From the NCBI GenBank assembly GCA_011523485.1, contig WTGR01000930.1, positions 1 through 7,764 on the forward strand: DNA of 7,764 nt, given 5' to 3'. The position numbers and the translations under genes are program-made. This stretch comes from Acidobacteriota bacterium. GTDB taxonomy: Bacteria > Acidobacteriota > Vicinamibacteria > Vicinamibacterales > UBA8438. This document shows positions 1-6,556 of this stretch, piece by piece; the first letter of the stretch is position 1, and the number at the start of each line of letters is the position of its first letter. The notes beneath the pieces were generated by a model, which was not told the origin of the DNA, did not search any database, and saw only the letters and a program-made list of their open reading frames with translations.

Positions 1-910
1 CTTTCTCGAAGAAGGGGTTGGCGTCGCCGTAGCCCTCCCGGATACGGCTCCATTCCTGATCATCGAGGAGCCCGACCGATTGTTCCACGCCGCGTTCTTC
101 GTCCAGTCCCTTGTCGAGCCTGTAGCCACCACGATCGGTCAGCACGTATCGGGCGTGAAAATCGTGCGGCTCGCCTTCACGCATGCGCCATCGACAGACG
201 CGTATCGAAGAGAGTTCCCCGGAGATCATCGCCGGCAGGTGAAGTGCACAGTGCTTCCGAAACTCGTCGGCGTTCCACTTCCTGTCCGTTTCCAGCGTGT
301 GGATCTCTGCAGCCCGCGCGTGGCCGAGGGGACGCGCCGCCAGATTGAGGCACGCCTCGATGACGGGACGCCACCTGTGCTGCGAGAGATCGAGATGTGG
401 ATCGATCAGCAGAAGCTCGCGGCTGTTCAGGACCAGGGTCTCGATGTGCGTGACGAGTTCTTTCGGCTGGCGTAGCACCTGCTGCTCACGCCGGACATCG
501 AACCTGACGTGCGATTCGTCGATGTCCTCTTCCAGCACGACGTCATGATGGCTCGTCGGATTGCGCGTCGAGAGGATGGCATGGAATCTTCCGGCTCCAC
601 CCTGATGAGCCGTGGCGTTTCTGATCCAACATTCTTCCGGCGGCGTGATCGAACCATCGTAGCGGGCACGCCCGCGCGTCGAGACGAGCTTGTCCTCGGA
701 CTCCTGGATCTTCTCGTATATCCGCTCGAATTCACGCTCGCCGCAGCTCGGGTTCCTGTTGCAGGCCTGGAAGATCATCTTCTTCCAATCCTTGAGTGAC
801 GGATAGACGGCGATCGCCCGGCCATGCCGGAAACCCATCAGGTTGAGCGTGATCCGGCACTTGTCCCAAGTGATGAGCACATCGGGCTCGATGGCGTATA
901 CGTAGAGCAT
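1..910 (-). CDS. PLD-like protein B (HARY variant), 3' end beyond window
   Basis: The reading frame starts at the ATG at 910 and stays open for 303 codons to base 2, so the C-terminus lies outside the window. I translated it by hand. Residues 169-174 read IDPHLD, and residues 251-270 carry FHARYV followed by GGYRLDKGLD. This pair of motifs resembles the PLD-like domain found at the C-terminus of MIT-domain proteins (an HDR motif, then GW-x-GRGLD), and matches the same two motifs in the paralogue at 3061-4005. The Asp of HDR is Ala here. The N-terminus begins with YAIEPDV, like YAITPDV in the paralogue, but the ~150 residues before the PLD-like part are divergent and unrecognised. The start overlaps the ATPase-B stop by one base and has GGAG at 922-919, 8 nt upstream. 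It may be a nuclease, a phosphodiesterase or a non-catalytic binding domain; the sequence does not decide. Confidence 0.85.
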   Translation of the reverse strand, partial: MLYVYAIEPDVLITWDKCRITLNLMGFRHGRAIAVYPSLKDWKKMIFQACNRNPSCGEREFERIYEKIQESEDKLVSTRGRARYDGSITPPEECWIRNATAHQGGAGRFHAILSTRNPTSHHDVVLEEDIDESHVRFDVRREQQVLRQPKELVTHIETLVLNSRELLLIDPHLDLSQHRWRPVIEACLNLAARPLGHARAAEIHTLETDRKWNADEFRKHCALHLPAMISGELSSIRVCRWRMREGEPHDFHARYVLTDRGGYRLDKGLDEERGVEQSVGLLDDQEWSRIREGYGDANPFFEK

Positions 911-922
911 CAGAACAACTCC
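908..922 (-). promoter_or_regulatory. TGATG stop/start overlap with Shine-Dalgarno, ATPase-B to PLD-B
   Basis: The ATPase-B stop (912-910) shares one base with the PLD-B ATG (910-908). A GGAG sits at 922-919 inside the ATPase-B coding region, 8 nt before the ATG. This suits translational coupling and supports 910 as the start. Confidence 0.75.
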
Positions 923-3030
923 GCCGCCCGCTCACGAAAGAAACCTTGCGGCCAGCGGTCGATGAATTCGCCGGTTTCGTCGATCCGGAGCCGGGTGGCC
1001 TGAATCTCGCCGGCGACCTGTTCAAGGAAGACTACGGATACTTGATCCGGTCTCAGTGCCGGTTTGCCTTCGGGCAACTCGCCGCTGTGGGTTTCCTCGA
1101 TTCGTCGCAGCAGGCGCAGCATCAGGTGCTCGCTGTGGTTCTCGAGCAGGAATATGCGGCCGTCGTCGACCGGCTGCGCGAAGAGGTCGCCGAGCTCCAC
1201 CTGCATTGCAGGATGAAGGTGGAGCTCCGGTTGCTCGATGGCGGTGATTCCGGGCCGGTGTGGATCCAGCGCGGCAGCGACCACAGGGAGGATCTGCGAG
1301 ATGCCGACGCCGATGTCGGTTGTCCGCACCGGCAGCTCCGATCCGGCGGTCACAATTTGAAGGTTGGATTGAAGCGGCGCTTCGGCAATAGCATGAACGA
1401 GATCCTTGGCTGCCGCTCCACCCTTCTCGATTCCATCGACGGCTTCGATGATGGCAGTGAGGAGCCGGTAGATCGCGCGGTTGGATTCCAGGACCTTCTT
1501 GCGGTTGGATTCCACTGTTTGTTCCGTGTCAGAGTCATTCTTCCCGGAAGAGTCCACGTCGACGGGCTCGTTCTCGCCACCGCTGCGTTCCTTGATGCGA
1601 GCCTTGACGTCATCGGGATCACATCCGAAAAGACCTGCCATTTTCAAGGCCTGCTTCTTGGCCCAGTAGTCAGGATCGACGTCGCCATTCTCGTTTCTGA
1701 ATTCGGCTGGAAGCTGGTTGAGGGAGTGAATCTCAGTCACCCCGGGCGCCGTTGCGGGAAGCTCCACTATCGAGTTCCTATACAGCTTGTACCCGGTATC
1801 GAGTCGGTCATCGCGCTCCAGCCAGTCATTGACATCGTCGATCAGGCCCCGGCGGGTACGCGGATCCGGATCGCGGTGCAGAAGCAGATTCCACGCCGCG
1901 GAGCCGTCGCTCCAGGTTCCGCGATCGTGCAAGCCGGGTTCTGCGGTGGTGCGTGGGCGCAACTTGCGCACCGGACCGACGTATCTGAGTGCGCCAAGTT
2001 CGTTGCACAGAGTGCGTCCGATACCGACCACGAAGCCGGATACCAGGGTTTCGAAATCCGGGACACTGAATGGACCGGCACCGTAGAGCGGGTTCTTTTC
2101 GTCGTCCTCCAGGTCTTCGCGGTTCAAGGCAAGTGGCCGGCTCCAGTCCGGCAACATGTTCGGCGCGTACGCCGTGACGCGATGTAGCTGCCAGTCGTTG
2201 GTCTTCGGGTCCGAAGCCTCGCTCACATGCGCGGTGGTCGCTTCAGCCGCCTCCAAGGGCACGGGGCGCAACGGGTCGAACAGCGGATGCGCCCAGTTGA
2301 ATTCCAGGTGGATGCGGTCTTCGAAACTACCGGCCCGGGCAATGCGTCCGAAGAGTATCTCGTTGACGCCCACCTCGTATCCGACAAGCAGTGGCCCTTC
2401 CGGAAACTTGTTCCAGGCGATGGCGAGTTCCACCCATCCCGACCGGACGGATTCGGTTCTGGCCTGGGAGTCGACCCATTCGGCGAATTCGTCGGCGTGC
2501 TCAGGTTCAACCCGGTCGTGATGGACCATTCTCTCCACCAGTGGTCCGGGTACCTGCCAGTTCTCAAGGCTCAACTCGAAACGCAGTCTGACGTCGCGCT
2601 CCAGGTCGTGCGCGTGGACCAGGTTGCGAAATCCGCCGAGGTCGATCTGGTCGCCGCCAAGGTGGGTCTTGCCGGCGTCGACGTTGCCGCGGCTGAGGAT
2701 CTCGTGCGCATAGCAGAGTGCGTGCAGAACGGTGCTCTTGCCGGCGCTGTTGCGCCCGAAGAGCAGCGTGATGGGGCGCATCTCGATCCGCGCCGGTCGG
2801 CTGATGCCCTTGAAGTTCTCGATCTCCACGGCGGTGATCAGCGGCGACTTCGACCGATGGACGTCAAGCTCATAAGCTTCCTCCGGTGTAAGGCCCCGGA
2901 AGACGGTGATCGACGACGACTCCCCTTGATGCATGGAGCCTCGGTTCGGGGTGGCCCCGGCCGTTTCGGCGGGTTGGGGAACTGAATGGGTCTCGGCGGC
3001 GCGCTCGTGTTCATCTGACATATCTGACAT
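910..3030 (-). CDS. SMC/ABC-type ATPase B with DUF3696-like C-terminus
   Basis: This 706-residue protein is an ATPase of the AAA15/AAA_21 (OLD- and SMC-like) class. After a low-complexity acidic N-terminus of about 60 residues comes ITAVEIENFKG, then the Walker A GRNSAGKST at 92-100. The middle contains LRYVGPVR and GLIDDVNDWL blocks shared with ATPase A, plus a short acidic Ser/Asp-rich stretch. The C-terminal half has an IGVGISQILP signature-like motif near 573, Walker B EQPELHLHP at about 599-607, and ENHSEH at 630-635, where related ATPases and ATPase A have ETHSEH. The protein ends with WPQGFF near 693-698, as in DUF3696 tails. The ATG at 3030 is preferred because a GGA lies 7 nt upstream; the frame could open at TTG 3042, or at ATG 3021. 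It probably hydrolyses ATP to gate or load its partner PLD-B (inference). Confidence 0.92.
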   Translation of the reverse strand: MSDMSDEHERAAETHSVPQPAETAGATPNRGSMHQGESSSITVFRGLTPEEAYELDVHRSKSPLITAVEIENFKGISRPARIEMRPITLLFGRNSAGKSTVLHALCYAHEILSRGNVDAGKTHLGGDQIDLGGFRNLVHAHDLERDVRLRFELSLENWQVPGPLVERMVHHDRVEPEHADEFAEWVDSQARTESVRSGWVELAIAWNKFPEGPLLVGYEVGVNEILFGRIARAGSFEDRIHLEFNWAHPLFDPLRPVPLEAAEATTAHVSEASDPKTNDWQLHRVTAYAPNMLPDWSRPLALNREDLEDDEKNPLYGAGPFSVPDFETLVSGFVVGIGRTLCNELGALRYVGPVRKLRPRTTAEPGLHDRGTWSDGSAAWNLLLHRDPDPRTRRGLIDDVNDWLERDDRLDTGYKLYRNSIVELPATAPGVTEIHSLNQLPAEFRNENGDVDPDYWAKKQALKMAGLFGCDPDDVKARIKERSGGENEPVDVDSSGKNDSDTEQTVESNRKKVLESNRAIYRLLTAIIEAVDGIEKGGAAAKDLVHAIAEAPLQSNLQIVTAGSELPVRTTDIGVGISQILPVVAAALDPHRPGITAIEQPELHLHPAMQVELGDLFAQPVDDGRIFLLENHSEHLMLRLLRRIEETHSGELPEGKPALRPDQVSVVFLEQVAGEIQATRLRIDETGEFIDRWPQGFFRERAAELF
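1020..1345 (-). repeat. Paralogous block, copy B: Walker B to switch-loop region
   Basis: The stretch encoding VGISQILP through ENHSEH is still clearly alignable at the DNA level with 4130-4440 in ATPase A, including a shared run at about 1290-1306 (gatctgcgagatgccga). It is coding sequence and marks duplication of the ATPase gene. Confidence 0.7.
2620..2840 (-). repeat. Paralogous block, copy B: P-loop region
   Basis: This stretch encodes ITAVEIENFKG, the Walker A and ALCYAHEIL, and aligns with 6100-6346. Two exact matches stand out: 21 nt (2732-2752 with 6238-6258) and 24 nt (2803-2826 with 6309-6332). Confidence 0.75.
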
Positions 3031-3060
3031 GGTCACATCCAATGTGTCGATGCACGTGTC
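3031..3060 (-). promoter_or_regulatory. 30-nt intercistronic gap with weak Shine-Dalgarno and small hairpin
   Basis: This is the only gap between genes in the window. On the minus strand GGA at 3040-3038 is 7 nt from the ATG at 3030. A 5-bp stem (CACAT at 3046-3042 paired with ATGTG at 3038-3034) has a 3-nt loop that contains most of the GGA. A second 5-bp pairing (3066-3062 with 3052-3048) covers the PLD-A stop. There is no T-tract, so it is not an intrinsic terminator, and I see no promoter consensus. Confidence 0.4.
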
Positions 3061-4005
3061 TCATCGAACCTCGAAGCGCAACTGCAGCTTGTGTGAGCCG
3101 GTGGCGGGATGGAATTCCCGACGAATGTCGTCGCGGTCCTTTCGTCCGAGGCGGTTCCACGTCGTGGTCTGGTTGGCCCTGGTGTCGAAGCCGTTGGACA
3201 GCGAGATCCCGATCAGATTGCTGATCAAGTAGCGATCATGGAAGTCGTCCCAGACGAAGACTTCCGCGAGCAGGCCGGCAGCGCGTAGCCGGAACGCGAG
3301 CTCGTTGCGGAATACGCGCTCGAAGTAGGTGGCGTCGTCGCGCAGGGGGAAACGGCGTCGGGGCCCTGATCCCTCGTAACAGACGCGGTGGACTTCGATC
3401 TTCGGGACCGGTGCTCGCCGTCCGGCACGCGCGAGGAGCGCTCCGAAGTCGCGGTATCTCCGTTTCGCCGGATCCAGGTGCGGATCGATGAAGATGAGCG
3501 AGTTCGAACAGCGGAGCACGGCGTCAAGTTGTGCCTCGTAGTCGTCGCGTGTGCGTTGGAGTCTCACCGACGGGCTTCGTGATGCCCACCACGGGGCGCC
3601 CGCGAGCCGGTCGATCCGCGCAACGGTCGGCTCCCTGCGGTTCACGTCTTTGACCGCCTTGGTTACGATGATACCGCCGGTGAACGGTTGCTTCGAGTGG
3701 GTAGCAAGTGCCTCGGCGCACCAATGCCGGTCCTGACGGGCAAGAGCAGGGAGCTCTGGTTCGTGGCGCACGAGGCGTCCCTGCGTCGCGAGTTCCTTGA
3801 TGAGCTTCGTTCCGCGTGGATGCCACGGACGGGCATCCGTTGCGAAAAGCGCGCCCCACTCGCCGTCGCGAAGATCGCGAACGAGTCCCTCTATCAGCAT
3901 CGCCTCGCGAATCGTCTCGAGGCGGGCTTCGCATTCGCCAGCGGTCGGGTACGAGGTCATGTCGAACACGTCCGGCGTGATGGCGTAGTCGGCAAGGAGC
4001 GGCAT
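3061..4005 (-). CDS. PLD-like protein A (HDRY motif)
   Basis: This 314-residue protein starts at the ATG at 4005, which overlaps the ATPase-A stop by one base and has GGGAG 8 nt upstream. The frame itself extends further upstream into ATPase A, but that part is an out-of-frame shadow. The N-terminal ~150 residues are unrecognised; a basic, helix-rich stretch around 60-90 could be a small winged-helix-like region, but this is weak. Residues 173-179 read IDPHLDP, 255-260 FHDRYL and 265-274 IGISLSNGFD. These resemble the PLD-like fold of MIT-domain C-termini (HDR then GLD), a divergent relative of HKD phosphodiesterases with Arg in place of the catalytic Lys. No signal peptide or membrane segment is visible. 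It is the probable effector or substrate-binding partner of ATPase A (inference). A site-specific nuclease or a non-catalytic lipid- or nucleic-acid-binding protein are both possible. Confidence 0.88.
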   Translation of the reverse strand: MPLLADYAITPDVFDMTSYPTAGECEARLETIREAMLIEGLVRDLRDGEWGALFATDARPWHPRGTKLIKELATQGRLVRHEPELPALARQDRHWCAEALATHSKQPFTGGIIVTKAVKDVNRREPTVARIDRLAGAPWWASRSPSVRLQRTRDDYEAQLDAVLRCSNSLIFIDPHLDPAKRRYRDFGALLARAGRRAPVPKIEVHRVCYEGSGPRRRFPLRDDATYFERVFRNELAFRLRAAGLLAEVFVWDDFHDRYLISNLIGISLSNGFDTRANQTTTWNRLGRKDRDDIRREFHPATGSHKLQLRFEVR

Positions 4006-4018
4006 CAGAAGATCTCCC
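4003..4018 (-). promoter_or_regulatory. TGATG stop/start overlap with Shine-Dalgarno, ATPase-A to PLD-A
   Basis: The ATPase-A stop (4007-4005) shares one base with the PLD-A ATG (4005-4003). GGGAG at 4018-4014 is 8 nt upstream of the ATG, the same spacing as at the ATPase-B/PLD-B junction, and both junctions share TTCTGATG. Confidence 0.75.
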
Positions 4019-6542
4019 GCAGGTCTTCCTCGAAGAAGCCGCCGGGCCAAGCCTCGACCAGCTCTCCGCGCTCGTTGAGCGGCATCTCGCGAATCAAGGT
4101 CTGCTCGCCTTTGGGATCGACCTCCACGAAGTACACGGCGATGTCCTCCGGTCGCACCTTCGGGGCTCCTTGCAAGGCGCCGTCGCACGTCTGCCGCATA
4201 CGCTTCATGAATCGCAGGAGCAGGTGCTCGCTGTGGGTTTCGATCAGGAAGGCGCCACCCTTGTCGATCTGCTGCGCGAACAGATCGCCGAGCTCTACCT
4301 GGAGCCTGGGGTGGAGGTGGAGCTCCGGCTGTTCGATGGCGGTGATCCCGGGACGGTGCGGATCCAGTGCCGCGACAACTACCGGTAGGATCTGCGAGAT
4401 GCCGACGCCAACGTCGGCCGGCCGAACTGGCAGACCCGTTTTCGCGGCGACCAGCTGCAGTTCCCGTTGCGATGAACCGGCGACCAGGGCAGCGGCGAGC
4501 GTGTCGACGTCCGTTGTCGTGAAATGGCGTTGCTGCATTTTCGCGACCAGCGCCGCCAGGCGGGGGTATTCCTTCTGTGCCGGCTCCACGCTGGCGTCAA
4601 GCTCCTCGATGCCGAACGCATGGATTCGCGCTTCGATTCTCTCCGTGTTCACGCCGCTGCCGTAGGCGTCGAGCTTCTTCTTGATAGCCTCCCTGAGTCG
4701 TGCTTGGCTCTTCACCAACGTGGTCGTGTTCTCCTTGCGCAGTTCATCTCGACATTCGTCGTCCTGGACTTTCAGCTTGCGAATCTCGTCACGGTGTTTC
4801 CTGCGTGCATCCGTTCTCGCGACGATCCGGGCCAAGCTGCGGGTGTCTTCCCGGTCCCACGCCGGTGGCGTGTGAGTCTCGTCCTCGTCGGGAGCCTTGA
4901 TCCGCGCCGCCAGCGCGTCGACGGTGCTCAGTTCGCGCAGGCACCCCAGGCGCCTCAGGTACCGGTCCACCATCTCGATGCCCCGGCCGGCCTCCTCGAC
5001 TTCCCGGTCGAAGTAGTCGGCACCCGCGACCTCGGTGAACTGCTCGCGAATCTCGCGACACGTTCGCGTCGCACGGTCTATCTCTTCCGTGACGCCGGCA
5101 ACGATCTCGTCGGCTTGGTGGCGTGCCCATCGATCGAGATCGGCCGCTTCCGTGTCGTTTCCGAACTGCTCGCGCAGACGGTGATACTCCCGCAACGCCG
5201 GTACGAGTTGCGCATCCTCTTCCTGGATTGTCACGAGGGATCGGGCGTGGAGGGCGTAGCCGGTGTCGAGTCGGTCCTTGTCTGCCAGCCAGTTGTTCAC
5301 GTCGTCGATCAGGCCGCGACCAGGACTGTCGTGGAGGCGCGCCCAGGCGGCGGACCCGTCGGCCCAGGACGCGAGTCGGTAAGACTGCGATTCGGACGCT
5401 GCGGGCCGGCCGTGGATGAAATCCGTGGCGAATGCGGCCATTTGGCGCTCCGGATCGGGTTTCGGCGATGCGGTTCGCGTTCGCGGATGCAGGTCGCGCA
5501 CCGGACCGATGTATCGGAGGCGCGCCAGATCGTCGCGGAGAGACTGTCCGATGCCGGTGAACAGTGCCGACACCCGCGCGCGGAACACGGCGCTTGCGTC
5601 TTCATCACTTCCGGTATCGTCCAACTCGAGTTCGTCCAGGACGAGCGGCTCGCTCCAACGAGGCAGAGCGGAGGTCAACCCGAGCACTTCAACGCGCGAC
5701 AGCCGCTGGACGTCGTTCGTCGATTGGTAAGTCGTGCGCGCACGGTCGGGGGGCTTGTTCACTTGTGGCGCGTCGTCCGTGCGCTCCGCTTCGCGCGTGA
5801 CCGCGTCGGCATGGCTGTCCAAGAGCAGCGGGTGTTCCGGATTGAACTTCAGCACCACGCCCGCCTGATGATGTGTCTGGATACATCCGACGGGCATTTC
5901 GTTGACGCCAACCTCGTAGCTCACGAGAAGCGGTTGTGCGTCCCGCTGTTCGACTTGCAGTTCAACCCATCCGGAGGTGACCTGCAACACGAGCTCATCG
6001 ATAGCCTCCTTCGCCTCGAATTCGTAGGAGGGCGCGAGTCTCTCCGCCAGCGCGGGCGGATTCCAGCCTTCGAGATTCAGATCGAACCGAAGCCGGACGG
6101 TTCGTGCCGGATCGTGCGCGTGCACGAAACTATCGAATCCGCCCAGGTCGATGCGGTCACCGCCGAGTTCGGTGGTGTGCGCATCGACGTCGCCGTAGCT
6201 CAGGATTTCGTGCGCGTAGCAAAGTGCATGCAGCACCGTGCTCTTGCCGGCGCTGTTGTTCCCGAACAGCAGGGTGACCGGCCGCAGGTCGACGCGCATC
6301 GGACGGCCGATGCCCTTGAAGTTCTCGATCTCGACGGCGGTGATCAACCGGCTTCCGGCGGCGCTCCGCTTCCGTTCGGATAGCGCGCGGAAGTCCGGCC
6401 AGCCGGCGTCGGATGGGGGCGCGTCGCCCGCCGTTTCAATCGGCTCCGTCGACGAATCAGCCTCGATGCGATGATCGTCTTCATCCGGCATGGTCTTGTC
6501 CGTCATCTCGTTCCAACGAGTAAGCAACGAGCGTGCCATCAT
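4005..6542 (-). CDS. SMC/ABC-type ATPase A with coiled-coil insert and DUF3696-like C-terminus
   Basis: This 845-residue protein (counted from the ATG at 6542) belongs to the same AAA15-type ATPase class as ATPase B. An acidic N-terminus precedes ITAVEIENFKG and the Walker A GNNSAGKST at 94-102. Shared middle blocks are LRYIGPVR and GLIDDVNNWL. Unlike ATPase B it then has a long charged stretch, roughly residues 470-690, rich in Glu, Arg and Lys and probably coiled coil, as in SMC/Rad50-like proteins. VGVGISQILP follows near 711, Walker B IEQPELHLHP at 736-745, ETHSEH at 768-773, and a WPGGFFEED tail at 832-840 typical of DUF3696. The frame is open further upstream inside the regulator gene. 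The ATG at 6542 overlaps the regulator stop (TGATG) with AGGG 10 nt upstream. ATGs at 6539, 6506 (GGA 5 nt upstream) and 6491 are alternatives; 6506 gives an N-terminus more like ATPase B. Confidence 0.92.
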   Translation of the reverse strand: MMARSLLTRWNEMTDKTMPDEDDHRIEADSSTEPIETAGDAPPSDAGWPDFRALSERKRSAAGSRLITAVEIENFKGIGRPMRVDLRPVTLLFGNNSAGKSTVLHALCYAHEILSYGDVDAHTTELGGDRIDLGGFDSFVHAHDPARTVRLRFDLNLEGWNPPALAERLAPSYEFEAKEAIDELVLQVTSGWVELQVEQRDAQPLLVSYEVGVNEMPVGCIQTHHQAGVVLKFNPEHPLLLDSHADAVTREAERTDDAPQVNKPPDRARTTYQSTNDVQRLSRVEVLGLTSALPRWSEPLVLDELELDDTGSDEDASAVFRARVSALFTGIGQSLRDDLARLRYIGPVRDLHPRTRTASPKPDPERQMAAFATDFIHGRPAASESQSYRLASWADGSAAWARLHDSPGRGLIDDVNNWLADKDRLDTGYALHARSLVTIQEEDAQLVPALREYHRLREQFGNDTEAADLDRWARHQADEIVAGVTEEIDRATRTCREIREQFTEVAGADYFDREVEEAGRGIEMVDRYLRRLGCLRELSTVDALAARIKAPDEDETHTPPAWDREDTRSLARIVARTDARRKHRDEIRKLKVQDDECRDELRKENTTTLVKSQARLREAIKKKLDAYGSGVNTERIEARIHAFGIEELDASVEPAQKEYPRLAALVAKMQQRHFTTTDVDTLAAALVAGSSQRELQLVAAKTGLPVRPADVGVGISQILPVVVAALDPHRPGITAIEQPELHLHPRLQVELGDLFAQQIDKGGAFLIETHSEHLLLRFMKRMRQTCDGALQGAPKVRPEDIAVYFVEVDPKGEQTLIREMPLNERGELVEAWPGGFFEEDLREIF
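4130..4440 (-). repeat. Paralogous block, copy A: Walker B to switch-loop region
   Basis: This coding block pairs with 1020-1345 in ATPase B. Both copies keep the same order of motifs (signature-like GVGISQILP, EQPELHLHP, and the His-containing loop) with no visible length change between them. Confidence 0.7.
6100..6346 (-). repeat. Paralogous block, copy A: P-loop region
   Basis: This block pairs with 2620-2840 in ATPase B. Similarity falls away sharply on the N-terminal side of the block, where the two acidic leaders are unrelated in sequence. Confidence 0.75.
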
Positions 6543-6556
6543 CAGCGGCGCGCCCT
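6540..6556 (-). promoter_or_regulatory. TGATG stop/start overlap, regulator to ATPase A
   Basis: The regulator stop (6544-6542) shares one base with the ATG at 6542-6540, and a second ATG follows at 6539-6537. AGGG lies at 6556-6553, 10 nt before the first ATG. This ties the regulator to the operon it probably controls. Confidence 0.6.

Noticed and set aside
946..2187. 413-codon open frame on the plus strand
   Set aside because: It lies wholly antisense to ATPase B, whose motifs and paralogy are clear. The translation has no recognisable domain; long antisense frames are common in GC-rich genes.
3061..4005. Classical HKD phospholipase D
   Set aside because: The full HxKxxxxD motif is absent; only HDRY with a downstream Gly-Phe-Asp is present, so I call it PLD-like only.
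4006..4188. Extension of PLD-A upstream to 4188
   Set aside because: The added 61 codons are Arg-rich shadow sequence within ATPase A, while the ATG at 4005 has a good Shine-Dalgarno and begins with the YAI-PDV pattern shared with PLD-B.
4524..6383. 619-codon open frame on the plus strand
   Set aside because: It is antisense to ATPase A. An equivalent antisense frame faces ATPase B (2227-2985), which shows it follows from codon bias in the paralogues and not from a gene.
4005..6542. Assignment of the ATPases to Gabija, Septu or PARIS
   Set aside because: The ATPase class is similar, but I see no TOPRIM, HNH or DUF4435 partner, and the tail is DUF3696-like.
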